From: Rhodovulum sp. 12E13 | GTDB taxonomy: Bacteria > Pseudomonadota > Alphaproteobacteria > Rhodobacterales > Rhodobacteraceae | NCBI RefSeq assembly: GCF_003340565.1 | Contig: NZ_QPLK01000011.1 | Coordinates: 62,001 to 126,000, forward strand | DNA length: 64,000 bases | Reading direction: 5' to 3' | Shown: positions 1 to 11,005 of the stretch, piece by piece | Layout of the letters: the number at the start of each line of letters is the position of its first letter | Numbering within the stretch: position 1 is the first letter of the stretch | The notes under the pieces: model-generated | Database searches by the model: none | What the model was told of the DNA's origin: nothing | The model's input: only the letters and a program-made list of their open reading frames with translations | Program-made: the position numbers and the translations under genes

Positions 1-1217
1 CACGCCATGCCCCCGACCGGCATGGGCGGGCCGAGCCGCCGGTCGAACTCGGCGATCTCGTCGGCGGTGAAGACCGCGTCGATGGGGGTCAATCCGTCGT
101 AGCGGCCGGTCAGCGCCGCGTCTCGGTGGATCTCGCGCGCCACCTCCCACCGCTTCTCGTCGCGGGCAATGCGGGCGGCCTCGGCCCGGCCCGCCTCGGT
201 CGCCACCCCGTCGCGGCGCAGCAGCCCCTCGGCCACGAGCACGCGGATGGTGTAGGGCTCGAGGATCGGCTCGCTGCGCGCCAGCGCGAGGAGGCCCTGC
301 CGCCGGTGCACCCGCGCCTGGAAGCGGCGCTGGCGCAGCATCGCCGCCAGCACGCCGCGCGCCGGCGCGAACAGGAGCGACAGCGCGAAGAGCGCGGCGG
401 CGACCAGCACGATGATCGGCCCCGTGGGCAGGGCGGGCGCGGAGGCCGAGATCGCCGCACCGAGATAGCCCGACGCGCCGCCGAGGGCCGCCGCGCCCCA
501 CACCATGCGGCCCGAGCGCTCGGTCCAGAATCGGGCGGTGACGGGCGGGATGATCAGCAGCGCCACGATCAGGACGAGACCCACGAGCTTGAGCCCGATC
601 ACCGTGACGCCCATCACGAGCGCCATCATGGCAAGGTCGACGCGGCGCACGTCCGTTCCGGTGGCGGCGGCGTATTCGGCATCGAAGGCCACCAGCGTCA
701 TCGGCCGGCGCAGTGCCCAGACGAGGGCCACCGCCACCGCCCCGCCCACGGCGATCATCGCGGCGTCGGAAAAGAGCATGCCCGCCGTCGCGCCCAGCAG
801 GAAATCCTCGAGACCCGCCTGCCGTCCGGCCGACATCGTCTGGATCAGGGTCAGGATCACGATGCCCAGCCCGAAGAAGACCGACAGCACCGCGCCGATC
901 GCGGCATCCTCCGGCAGGCGGGTGCGGCGTGTCATCCACTCCACCGCGAGCAGCCCGACCCAGGCGCTCAGCGCCGAACCCGCGAGCAGGCCCGCGAGCG
1001 CGCGCCCGTCGCCGCCGAGCGCCACCATCGCGACGAAGGCGAGGCCGACGCCCGGCAGCGTGGCGTGGGCCACGGCGTCGGATACCAGCGCGCGCTTGCG
1101 CAGCACGAGGAAGGTGCCCGCCGCGCCGGAGGCGACGCCGAGCAGCGCGGCGCCGATCCCGACCAGGGCTGCGTTGTAGCCGGCCTGGAGCAGCAGGGCG
1201 GAGATCAGGGTGTCCAT
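1..1217 (-). CDS. Mn/Fe ABC transporter permease with DtxR-like tail (partial)
   Basis: Inner-membrane permease of a metal-type (cluster A-I) ABC importer; the 3' end lies outside the window, leaving about 405 residues. The first ~280 residues are hydrophobic segments typical of the ZnuB/SitC family, including LKLVGLVLIVALLIIPP. After the last membrane segment come ~125 soluble residues that look like a winged helix (LVAEGLLRRDG, TEAGRAEAARIARDEKRWE) followed by a PIDAVFTADEIAEFDRRLG stretch, resembling a DtxR-type repressor module. ATG at 1217, 15 nt after the ATPase stop and preceded by GAGGG. It is third in a binding protein-ATPase-permease operon; a second permease probably follows beyond the window. 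Mn/Fe rather than Zn is inferred from the binding protein. Confidence 0.85.
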   Translation of the reverse strand, partial: MDTLISALLLQAGYNAALVGIGAALLGVASGAAGTFLVLRKRALVSDAVAHATLPGVGLAFVAMVALGGDGRALAGLLAGSALSAWVGLLAVEWMTRRTRLPEDAAIGAVLSVFFGLGIVILTLIQTMSAGRQAGLEDFLLGATAGMLFSDAAMIAVGGAVAVALVWALRRPMTLVAFDAEYAAATGTDVRRVDLAMMALVMGVTVIGLKLVGLVLIVALLIIPPVTARFWTERSGRMVWGAAALGGASGYLGAAISASAPALPTGPIIVLVAAALFALSLLFAPARGVLAAMLRQRRFQARVHRRQGLLALARSEPILEPYTIRVLVAEGLLRRDGVATEAGRAEAARIARDEKRWEVAREIHRDAALTGRYDGLTPIDAVFTADEIAEFDRRLGPPMPVGGMA

Positions 1218-1232
1218 CGCGCGGCCCTCGCG

Positions 1233-2051
1233 TCAGGCGGTGGCGAGGATCAGGCTGTCCATGTGCGTGGCGGCGAGGCGGCCGCCATAGGTCGCATCGA
1301 GCGCCTCTGCGGTGAACGCCGTCTCGACCGGGCCCTCGGCCACGGGGCGGACATTGAGCATCAGCACGTGCTCGAAATAGCGCGTGACGGTCGACAGGTC
1401 GTGGTGGACGGCCACGACCGCGCGCCCTTCGTCGCGCAGGGCCTTGAGCACGTCGATGATCGCCCGCTCGGTGGCGGCGTCGACGCCCGCGAAGGGCTCG
1501 TCGAGCAGGTAGAGATCGGCCCCCTGCGCGAGCGCCCGGGCGAGGAACACGCGCTGCTGCTGCCCGCCCGAAAGCTCGCCGATCTGGCGGCCTTCGAAAT
1601 CGGCCATGCCGACGCGGCCGAGGCAGGCGCGCACCGTGCGCCGGTGGGCGCCCGTGACCCGGCCGAGCAGGCCCATGCGGCGATAGAGCCCCATCAGAAC
1701 GACGTCGCCCGCGGTCGCGGGGAAATCCCAGTCGACGCTCGCGCGCTGGGGGACGTAGGCGATGCGCTCGCGCGCCTCCGCCACCGGCCTGCCGAAGGCC
1801 GTGACCTCGCCGGAGACGCGCGGGATCACCCCGAGCGCCGCCTTGAGCAGGGTCGACTTGCCCGCGCCGTTCGGCCCGACGATGGCGCTCATCGTGCGCG
1901 CGGGAAAGGTGGCATCGGCCGAGAACACCGCGGGCGTCTGCCCGTAGGAGACCGTGAGCCCCCGGATCGCGAGGGCGGCCTCGGGGCCGGGGGCGGCCTC
2001 TGCGGCGCGCCCTTCGTGGCTGGCGAGCTTCAGGCTGGCCGGTGGGGTCAC
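1233..2051 (-). CDS. sitB: Metal ABC transporter ATP-binding protein
   Basis: Cytoplasmic ATPase energising Mn2+/Fe2+ import, 272 aa. Visible motifs: Walker A GPNGAGKST, signature LSGGQQQR, Walker B LYLLDEP and the switch histidine in VAVHHDLS. The stretch RASVDWDFPATAGDVVLMG after the Q-loop is typical of the ZnuC/SitB/MntB group. The start is GTG at 2051, 13 nt after the binding-protein stop, with a strong GAAGGAG ribosome site. The first ~25 residues are an Ala/Pro-rich extension before the ABC fold. It sits between the binding protein and permease genes on the same strand, so one transcript is expected. Confidence 0.93.
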   Translation of the reverse strand: MTPPASLKLASHEGRAAEAAPGPEAALAIRGLTVSYGQTPAVFSADATFPARTMSAIVGPNGAGKSTLLKAALGVIPRVSGEVTAFGRPVAEARERIAYVPQRASVDWDFPATAGDVVLMGLYRRMGLLGRVTGAHRRTVRACLGRVGMADFEGRQIGELSGGQQQRVFLARALAQGADLYLLDEPFAGVDAATERAIIDVLKALRDEGRAVVAVHHDLSTVTRYFEHVLMLNVRPVAEGPVETAFTAEALDATYGGRLAATHMDSLILATA

Positions 2052-2064
2052 GCGGGTCTCCTTC

Positions 2065-3015
2065 TCAGTTGAGCATGTCCTGCATGCCGCGGGCGGGCGC
2101 CTCGCCGCCCAGTGCGCGGGCGACGGTGGTGGCGTTGTGGTCGATCATGCCGAGATAGGTTCCCTCGTAGGTGCCGGGTTCCCCCATCGCGTCGGAAAAG
2201 AGCTCGCCGCCGATCTCGACATCGTGGCCTGCGGCCGCCGCGCCCTCGACCAGCGCGCGGATGTTGCGGTCGCTGACCGAGGTCTCGACGAAGACGGCGC
2301 GCACGTTGCGCTCCACCAGGAGGTCGACGAGCTCCGCTATGCGCTGCAGGCCGGCCTCGCTCTCGGTCGAGATGCCCTGGATGCCGATGACCTCGAAGCC
2401 GTAGGCCGAGCCGAAATAGTTGAAGGCGTCGTGCGAGGTGAGCAGCACGCGGGCGTCTGCCGGCACCGAGGCGAGCACCTGCGTGGTATAGGTGGCCAGC
2501 TGTTCCAGCTCTTCGAGATGGGCGTCGGCGTTGGCGGAAAAGGCGGCCTCGTGCTCGGGGGCGACCTCGATCATCGCGTCGCGCACGCGGGTGACGACAC
2601 GCGCCCAGAGATTGGGATTCATCCAGACATGCGGGTCGAACTTGTCGTCGTAATCGTCGTGCCCGATCAGCAGGTTGCGCGGCAGGTCCTCGGCTACCGC
2701 AACCACTGGCCGTCGCTCGGCGAGATCGAGCAGGAAGCCCTCGAGCTGCGCCTCGAGGTAGAGGCCGTGCCACAGCACGAGATCGGCCTGCGCCATGGCG
2801 ACGATGTCGGTGCGGGTCTGGCGGTAGGAATGGGGATCGACCCCCGGGCCCATCAGCGCCTGCACCTCGACGAGATCGCCCCCCACCTCGCTTGCGGCGT
2901 CGGCGATCATGCCGGTGGTGGCGACGACGCTCAGCCGCTCCTGGGCGAACGCGGCGTGGGCGGGCAGGACCAGCGCCGCGAGGGCGGCGAGGAAGGAACG
3001 CTTGGTGAGTGTCAT
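2065..3015 (-). CDS. sitA: Periplasmic Mn/Fe-binding protein of ABC importer
   Basis: Cluster A-I solute-binding protein, 316 aa, with a signal peptide (FLAALAALVLPAHAAFAQ). Likely metal ligands are His in DPHSYR, His in DPHVWMN, Glu in GISTESE and Asp in MIDHNATT. In this family His-His-Glu-Asp is the Mn/Fe set (PsaA, MntC type) whereas Zn proteins have His in the third position, so Mn2+ or Fe2+ is the inferred substrate. The His-rich loop common in ZnuA is absent. First gene of the operon, preceded by a promoter whose spacer carries a Fur-type palindrome. Confidence 0.92.
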   Translation of the reverse strand: MTLTKRSFLAALAALVLPAHAAFAQERLSVVATTGMIADAASEVGGDLVEVQALMGPGVDPHSYRQTRTDIVAMAQADLVLWHGLYLEAQLEGFLLDLAERRPVVAVAEDLPRNLLIGHDDYDDKFDPHVWMNPNLWARVVTRVRDAMIEVAPEHEAAFSANADAHLEELEQLATYTTQVLASVPADARVLLTSHDAFNYFGSAYGFEVIGIQGISTESEAGLQRIAELVDLLVERNVRAVFVETSVSDRNIRALVEGAAAAGHDVEIGGELFSDAMGEPGTYEGTYLGMIDHNATTVARALGGEAPARGMQDMLN

Positions 3016-3065
3016 GCGGAATCGCTCCTGGAAAGGGGTGGCCGCGGTGCGCTCGCGTTGGACGT

Positions 3066-3094
3066 GATATTGAGAAGCGTTCTCAGGAAGTCAA
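3066..3094 (-). promoter_or_regulatory. sitA promoter with Fur-family operator in its spacer
   Basis: Read on the minus strand, a -35 TTGACT (3089-3094) and a -10-like AATATC (3066-3071) are 17 nt apart. The spacer contains TGAGAA-N3-TTCTCA at 3071-3085, a 6-bp inverted repeat resembling Fur, Mur and Irr operators. A repressor bound there would block RNA polymerase directly. Which family member binds (Mur is the usual Mn regulator in alphaproteobacteria) is inference. Confidence 0.6.
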
Positions 3095-3154
3095 GGGCTT
3101 TGCGAGCGGTTCGCAACTGGCCTGGCGCCGGCGCGGCCGGCATCGGCGGAATTT

Positions 3155-3176
3155 GCGTATTTGGAACAGAAAGAAG
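3155..3176 (+). repeat. Dispersed TATTT/AAGAAG motif, copy 1
   Basis: The 22-nt segment beginning GCGTATTTGGAACAG and ending AAAGAAG lies between the phosphoribosyltransferase stop and the sitA promoter. An identical 22-nt copy occurs in reverse orientation at 54990-55011, and looser relatives lie at 36712-36732 and 44239-44259. It follows GC-rich inverted sequence. Probably a Rhodobacterales intergenic or terminator-associated repeat; function not known to me. Confidence 0.55.
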
Positions 3177-3203
3177 CCGGGCGCGGGCGGCCGGACGGGT
3201 GGC

Positions 3204-3899
3204 TCAGGACCCCGTGGTGGTGTCGTTGCGACCGGTGTTGCGAGGGAGCCGGTCGGCCTCGTTCAGCAGGTCGCGGACCTCTTGGTCGTCGAGCTGGTGG
3301 AAGTCGCGGAAATGGGCGCCGACACCGCGGAACGGCTCGGGCGTGACGAGGGCGAGGGCGCGGTCGACCTCGCCGCGAATCGCCAAGAGCGCGTCGGGCG
3401 CGGCCACCGGCACGGCCAGGGTGAGGCTGCGCGGCCCCTGGCGGCGGAGCGCGCGCAGGGCGGTTCGCATCGTGGCGCCGGTGGCGATGCCGTCGTCGAC
3501 CACGATGACGTCGCGGCCCGTGACGTCGACGGGGGAGCGGCCATCGAGCCAGGCGGCGCGGCGGCGCGCGATCTCGCGCAACTGCTCGTCCCGGGCCGTT
3601 GCGAGCTCGGACGTGCTCATGCCCGTGGCGCGCACGATCTCGTCGTTGACGACCATCTGGGGCGCGTCGCCGTCGACCACGGCCGCGGCGGCCAGTTCGG
3701 GCTGCCCCGGCACGCCGATCTTGCGCACGAGCACCAGATCGAGCGGCGCGCCGAGAGCGCTCGCGATCTCGAGCGCGACGGGAACGCCGCCGCGGGGCAG
3801 GGCGAGCAGCACCGGGTCGGGGCGCTCGGCGGCGCTCTCGGCGAGGGCGTCGGCCAGCGCCGCTCCCGCGACGCGGCGGTTGGCGAAGACGTGCTGCAT
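3204..3899 (-). CDS. Phosphoribosyltransferase-domain protein
   Basis: Cytoplasmic type I phosphoribosyltransferase fold, 231 aa. The PRPP loop is DVIVVDDGIATGATM in the middle of the protein, and the N-terminal half has the ALPRGGVPVALEIASAL and LVLVRKIGVPGQPELAAAAV segments common to a family of unassigned bacterial PRT proteins that often accompany stress or phosphate genes. ATG at 3899 (MQHVFANRR) is chosen because the fold begins there; the open frame continues upstream without a plausible start. The substrate base is unknown. It stands alone, with 119 nt before the MobA-like gene and a dispersed repeat downstream. Confidence 0.8.
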   Translation of the reverse strand: MQHVFANRRVAGAALADALAESAAERPDPVLLALPRGGVPVALEIASALGAPLDLVLVRKIGVPGQPELAAAAVVDGDAPQMVVNDEIVRATGMSTSELATARDEQLREIARRRAAWLDGRSPVDVTGRDVIVVDDGIATGATMRTALRALRRQGPRSLTLAVPVAAPDALLAIRGEVDRALALVTPEPFRGVGAHFRDFHQLDDQEVRDLLNEADRLPRNTGRNDTTTGS

Positions 3900-4018
3900 C
3901 GGGTCGTTCCGTGGTCGCGGCCCCCGGGCCAGGAGGTAAAACGGGGAATAGCATACCATTGCACGGCCGCCGAGACGAGGGGGGCGGAACGGCGGCGGCG
4001 CCGGCGAAGGCGGTCGGC

Positions 4019-4576
4019 TCACGCCTGCGCGGCGAGATCGCCCGGCGTGTCGATGTCGCGCAGGGCCTCCGGCGGGGCGGGCACATGCTGCGCGGGCGGT
4101 AGGCCGGCGAGCAGCGGGCGCGCGCCGCGGTCGCCGGTCGCCCCCAGCAGGGCGTCGAAGAGGGCGGCGGGAAAGCAGGCCGGCGGCAGGGCGCGGAGGC
4201 CGTCGCTCGCCGCGGCGGCCTCGGTCGCGGTGGCGCGGGCGGCGACCGTGCGCAGCAGGTCGGGCGTGACGCCCGGCATGTCTGCGAGCGCGACGAGGGC
4301 GGAAGGGGCGCCAAGCCGCCGTGCCTCGGCCACGCCGGCGCGCAGGCTGTCGGATTGCTCGGGGTCGGGCCGGTCGGGCGAGACGAGGTGGAAGCCGGGC
4401 AACAGGGCCGCGACATCGGGGCTGGTCGTGACGGCGATCAGGGGGGCGAGGCCCGAGGCGCGCAGCGCCTCGGCCGCGTGGGTCACGAGAGGGCGCCCGC
4501 GGAAGGCGGCGAGCAGCTTGTTCTGCGCCCCGAAGCGGCGCGAGGCGCCGGCAGCGAGCAGGATGGCGGCGGTCAC
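4019..4576 (-). CDS. MobA-like NTP transferase (molybdenum cofactor cytidylyltransferase type)
   Basis: 185 aa nucleotidyltransferase. The N-terminal ILLAAGASRRFGAQNKLL is the nucleotide-binding loop of the MobA/MocA family, and VALADMPGVTPDLL carries the metal-binding Asp. In xanthine dehydrogenase and CO dehydrogenase clusters such proteins make molybdopterin cytosine dinucleotide; that role fits the coxSLM genes nearby but is inferred. Start is GTG at 4576, overlapping the XdhC stop by 4 nt (GTGA), so the two are translationally coupled. Downstream is a 119-nt gap to the phosphoribosyltransferase. Confidence 0.83.
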   Translation of the reverse strand: MTAAILLAAGASRRFGAQNKLLAAFRGRPLVTHAAEALRASGLAPLIAVTTSPDVAALLPGFHLVSPDRPDPEQSDSLRAGVAEARRLGAPSALVALADMPGVTPDLLRTVAARATATEAAAASDGLRALPPACFPAALFDALLGATGDRGARPLLAGLPPAQHVPAPPEALRDIDTPGDLAAQA

Positions 4577-5508
4577 GCCGGGGCGCTGGCGGGCGCGGCG
4601 GGCGCCATGGCGCAGGCCAGCACCTCGGCCAGCACCGACACCGCGAGCGTGCCGGCATCGCGCGCCGAGGGGATCAGGCCGACGGGCCCGTGCAGCCGCG
4701 CGCGGGCCTCGGCGCCCACGCCCATCCCCTCGAGCATCAGCAGGCGGGCGTCGCGGGCGCGCTGCGAGCCCTGGGCGCCGATGTAGAAGGCGGGCGTGTC
4801 GAGCGCGCCGGCGAGGATCGGCGGCTCCCAGTCGTGGTCGTGGAAGAACAGCACGACCGCGGTGCGGTGGTCGGCGGCGAGGTCGTCCGGAAAGCCCGGC
4901 ATCGTCAGTGCCCGGGTCTCGCAGCCGGCTGCCGCGCCGTCGGCCAGGGTCTCGTCGTCGGGCGAGAGAAGCAGGTTGGGATAGCCCGCCGACTGGACGA
5001 GCGCGGCGAAGGTGCTCGCCTCCGGCCCCTTGCCGAAGACGAGGAAGCGCACGGCCGGCTCGAAACGCACCCGCAGAAGGTCATCTTCGCGGCCCGTCGC
5101 GCCGCTCCCGGCCACGCGCATCGCGCCGCTGCCCATGTCGATCTCCAGCGTGCAGGGGCGGCGGGCGGCGCGGTTGTCGGCGACCTGCGCGAGCACATCG
5201 CGATCGGGGCGGGGCAGCAGCAGGATGTCGAGGCCCCCGCCGCAGGGCAGCTGGATGTCGGCGAAGGGCGAGCCGCGGCCGTAGCGGATCGTCTCGGGCC
5301 GCCCCGTGCCCGCGACGCGCATGGCGTGCAGCGCGATGTCGTTCTCGATGCAGCCCGACGAGAGGGTGCCGGCGCGCTCCGTCTCGGAGAGGACCGTCAT
5401 CATCGCGCCCACGGGGCGATAGGACGGCCCCTCGACGCCCGCGATGATCGCGAGCGTGGCGCCCTCGGGCGCGGCGAGCAGGGCGGCGAGCGGATCGCGC
5501 GCCGACAT
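4573..5508 (-). CDS. XdhC/CoxI family molybdoenzyme maturation factor
   Basis: 311 aa, two-part XdhC/CoxI architecture. The N-terminal part has IIAGVEGPSYRPVGAMMTV and the conserved TLSSGCIENDIALHA. The C-terminal Rossmann part starts near FLVFGKGPEA and contains VLFFHDHDWEPP and FYIGAQGSQRARDAR. XdhC proteins bind the molybdenum cofactor, protect it and assist sulfuration before insertion into xanthine dehydrogenase-family enzymes. It is divergent from the MoxR-VWA-coxSLM genes across 166 bp and coupled to the MobA-like gene, forming the maturation arm of the same cluster. Confidence 0.88.
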   Translation of the reverse strand: MSARDPLAALLAAPEGATLAIIAGVEGPSYRPVGAMMTVLSETERAGTLSSGCIENDIALHAMRVAGTGRPETIRYGRGSPFADIQLPCGGGLDILLLPRPDRDVLAQVADNRAARRPCTLEIDMGSGAMRVAGSGATGREDDLLRVRFEPAVRFLVFGKGPEASTFAALVQSAGYPNLLLSPDDETLADGAAAGCETRALTMPGFPDDLAADHRTAVVLFFHDHDWEPPILAGALDTPAFYIGAQGSQRARDARLLMLEGMGVGAEARARLHGPVGLIPSARDAGTLAVSVLAEVLACAMAPAAPASAPA

Positions 5509-5639
5509 CCTCTCGAGCGTATCGGTCCGGGTCAGAATGGCGGTCGTCCTTTTGCCCGATAGATGCCGTCTGCCGCGCCCCGCGGCAAGGGGTGGCCGAA
5601 GAGCGGCACGCGGATGGACAGGGCGGGCCGGTCAAACTA

Positions 5640-5649
5640 CCCCTAGGGG
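5640..5649. promoter_or_regulatory. Palindrome in the xdhC-moxR divergent control region
   Basis: CCCCTAGGGG is a perfect 10-bp palindrome 26 bp before the MoxR start, in the 166-bp region between the divergent xdhC-type and moxR genes. It could be an operator or fortuitous in GC-rich DNA. I recognise no regulator for it. Confidence 0.25.
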
Positions 5650-5674
5650 CTGACATGACGAGGGGGGAGAGCGC

Positions 5675-6589
5675 ATGACCGGCGTGCCCGGCAGCATCGA
5701 CGAGACCATCGGCCTGCTCGAGGGGCAGAACTATGTCTGCGGCCGCGGCCTCGGCACGGTGACCTTCCTCGCGCTGACCCTCGGCAAGCCCTTGTTCCTC
5801 GAGGGCGAGGCGGGCGTCGGCAAGACCGAGATCGCCAAGGCGCTGGCCGCGGCGCTCGGCCGCCGGCTGATCCGCCTGCAATGCTACGAGGGGCTGGATG
5901 CAGCCTCTGCGATCTACGAGTGGAACTTCGCCGCGCAGATGGTGGCGATCCGCACCGCCGAGGCCGCGGGCGAGGCCGACCGCTCGACGCTGCAGCGCGA
6001 GCTGTTCTCGGCCGACTACCTGATCCGCCGCCCGCTGCTCGACGCGCTCGAGCCCCACGCCGAGGGCCCGCCCGTGCTGCTGATCGACGAGATCGACCGG
6101 ACAGACGAGCCGTTCGAGGCGTTCCTGCTCGAGGTGCTGTCGGACTTCCAGGTGACGATCCCCGAGATCGGCCCGGTGCGGGCCGAGGAGGCGCCCATCG
6201 TGGTGCTGACCTCGAACCGCACCCGCGAGGTGCACGACGCGCTCAAGCGCCGCTGCCTCTACCACTGGGTCGACTACCCCGCCTTCGACCGCGAGCTGGC
6301 GATCCTGCGCGCCCGGGTGCCCGAGGCGGAAGAGCGGCTGTCGGCCGAGGTGGTGGCCTTCGTCCATGGCTTGCGCGGCGAGGACCTGTTCAAGGCGCCG
6401 GGCGTGGCCGAGGCAATCGACTGGGCGCGCTGCCTCGTGGCGCTCGACGCTGTGGCGCTCTCGCCCGAGATGGTGACCGACACGATGGGCGCCGTGCTGA
6501 AATACCAGGACGACATCGCCCGCCTTGCCGGGGCCGAGACGACACGGCTCCTGGACGAGGCGAAGGGTCGGCTGTCGGAGCGCGCGTGA
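5675..6589 (+). CDS. coxD: MoxR-family AAA+ ATPase (CoxD-like)
   Basis: 304 aa MoxR AAA+ ATPase. Walker A GEAGVGKTE near residues 46-54, Walker B VLLIDEIDR, sensor 1 LTSNRTREVHDALKRRC and a C-terminal lid. In CO dehydrogenase clusters CoxD is a chaperone ATPase needed for building the [CuSMoO2] site; for form II enzymes the exact substrate is unknown. ATG at 5675 with a GGGGGGAG site. Its stop overlaps the VWA gene start by 4 nt (GTGA), the usual pairing of a MoxR ATPase with its VWA partner. Confidence 0.9.
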   Translation: MTGVPGSIDETIGLLEGQNYVCGRGLGTVTFLALTLGKPLFLEGEAGVGKTEIAKALAAALGRRLIRLQCYEGLDAASAIYEWNFAAQMVAIRTAEAAGEADRSTLQRELFSADYLIRRPLLDALEPHAEGPPVLLIDEIDRTDEPFEAFLLEVLSDFQVTIPEIGPVRAEEAPIVVLTSNRTREVHDALKRRCLYHWVDYPAFDRELAILRARVPEAEERLSAEVVAFVHGLRGEDLFKAPGVAEAIDWARCLVALDAVALSPEMVTDTMGAVLKYQDDIARLAGAETTRLLDEAKGRLSERA

Positions 6590-7836
6590 CGGGGGCGCCG
6601 CAGGGCCAGGCGCGGGCCGGGGCCGAGGGGCGCCTCGTCGAGAACATCGTGCATTTCGCGCGGGCGCTGCGCAAGGCGGGCGTGCGGGTCGGGCCGGCGC
6701 AGGTCGAGACGGCGCTCCGCGCGGTCGAGGCTGCGGGCTTCACCCGGCGCGACGATTTCTATCACGTTCTTCGGGCGACGATGGTGAGCCGGGCCGAGCA
6801 GCTCGAGGTGTTCCACCAGGTCTTCGCGCTGTTCTGGCGCGACCCCGACCTGATCGCACAGATGATCCACATGATGTCGCCGCAGATGCGCGACGACACC
6901 GCGCCCAAGGCCCGCGACGCCGGCCATCGCCGCGCAGCCGAGGCGCTTGGCGACCCGCCCGCGCGCCCGCCGCGCAAGGAGCAGACCGAGGTGGAGATGC
7001 GCGCGCTGATGACCGCCTCGGAGCGGGCGGTGCTGCGGGGGCGCGACTTCGAGCAGATGAGCGGGGCCGAGTTGCGCGAGGCCGAGGCGGCGATCCGCGC
7101 GCTCGATCTCGACCTGCCTCCGCTCGCCACCCGCCGGGCGCGGCCCGCTCCCCGCGGCCGGCCCGACCCGCGCGCGACGCTCCGGCAGGCGATGCGGCGG
7201 GGCGGCGAGGTGCAGCGGCTGGCCCGCCGCGCGCCCGAGCCGCGCCCCCCCGACCTCGTGACGCTCTGCGACATCTCGGGCTCGATGTCGGTCTATTCGC
7301 GGATGCTCCTTCGGTTCCTCCATGCTCTCGCCCATGCCGAGCACAGGCGATGGGGAAAGGTGCATGCCTTCACCTTCGGCACGGCGCTCACCAATGTCTC
7401 CCGCGCGCTGGCGCGGGCAGAGCCCGACGCCGCGCTGGCCGCCATCGGGCAGGAGGCGCGCGACTGGGAGGGGGGCACGCGGATCGGCGCGGCGCTCGCC
7501 CGGTTCAACCGCGACTGGTCGCGGCGGGTGCTGGGGCGGGGAGCCGTCGTGCTGCTCATCACCGACGGGCTGGAGCGGGGCGAGACGGACAGGCTCGCGG
7601 CCGAGGCCGAGCGGCTGCACCTGTCGTGCCGGCGGCTGATCTGGCTCAACCCGCTCCTGCGGTGGGAGGGCTTCGCGCCGAAGGCGGCGGGCATCCGGGC
7701 GCTCATGCCCCATGTCGACGCGTTCCACGCCTGCCACTCGCTCGACAGCCTCGCCGACCTGACGGCCGTTCTGGGCGGCGCGGAAGGCGGCGCGCGCAGG
7801 CGCGACATGCAAGCGCAGGCCACGCCGCTCGCCTGA
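6586..7836 (+). CDS. coxE: VWA-domain protein (CoxE-like)
   Basis: 416 aa. The N-terminal half (from RLVENIVHFARALRKAGVRVGP) is the CoxE-specific helical region; the C-terminal half is a von Willebrand A domain with MIDAS motif DISGSMS and threonine/aspartate metal residues in GGTRIG and LITDGLERG. CoxE works with CoxD in active-site maturation of molybdenum hydroxylases. GTG start at 6586 overlaps the moxR stop; an ATG start would truncate the conserved N-terminus. A 282-bp structured gap separates it from coxS. I see no coxG membrane-anchor gene in the window. Confidence 0.88.
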   Translation: MTGAPQGQARAGAEGRLVENIVHFARALRKAGVRVGPAQVETALRAVEAAGFTRRDDFYHVLRATMVSRAEQLEVFHQVFALFWRDPDLIAQMIHMMSPQMRDDTAPKARDAGHRRAAEALGDPPARPPRKEQTEVEMRALMTASERAVLRGRDFEQMSGAELREAEAAIRALDLDLPPLATRRARPAPRGRPDPRATLRQAMRRGGEVQRLARRAPEPRPPDLVTLCDISGSMSVYSRMLLRFLHALAHAEHRRWGKVHAFTFGTALTNVSRALARAEPDAALAAIGQEARDWEGGTRIGAALARFNRDWSRRVLGRGAVVLLITDGLERGETDRLAAEAERLHLSCRRLIWLNPLLRWEGFAPKAAGIRALMPHVDAFHACHSLDSLADLTAVLGGAEGGARRRDMQAQATPLA

Positions 7837-7972
7837 CGGGCAAGGCCGGGCCGGGCGGGGCGGCCTGCGAAACATCTTGCGCCGCTGCGTTGTGCCGCTA
7901 GGCTCGCCGGCAAGGGCCGCGAGTGTCCGCGGGGAGGACCGCATCCATGCCAGCCACGGGCGATCCACGGAT

Positions 7973-8063
7973 CGGCACGGGGTGCCTTCGGGCAGCCGTG
8001 CCGCCGGCGCCCTGCATTCCCTCCCCCGACGGCGGCCTGCGGCCGGCCTGAACGGCCGGCCGC
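7973..8063 (+). promoter_or_regulatory. Two stable hairpins in the coxE-coxS gap (candidate leader RNA)
   Basis: Hairpin A at 7973-8003 has an 8-bp stem CGGCACGG/CCGTGCCG, a small internal loop, TGCC/GGCA and a TTCG tetraloop. Hairpin B has a 10-bp stem (8039-8048 with 8054-8063) around TGAAC. They lie 56-145 nt before the coxS start. No T-run follows, so they are not simple terminators. They may set mRNA stability or limit read-through from coxDE into coxSLM. Molybdenum-cofactor riboswitch identity was considered but no consensus is visible. Confidence 0.4.
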
Positions 8064-8118
8064 GAGGGCGAAGGTATCCAGCGGGCGCCATGCGGCCCGC
8101 CAGAGAGGGAGGGACCCG

Positions 8119-8619
<501 letters not shown>

Positions 8620-8632
8620 GGGAGGCAAGCCA

Positions 8633-10993
<2,361 letters not shown>

Positions 10994-11005
10994 GGAGAGG
11001 CTGAC

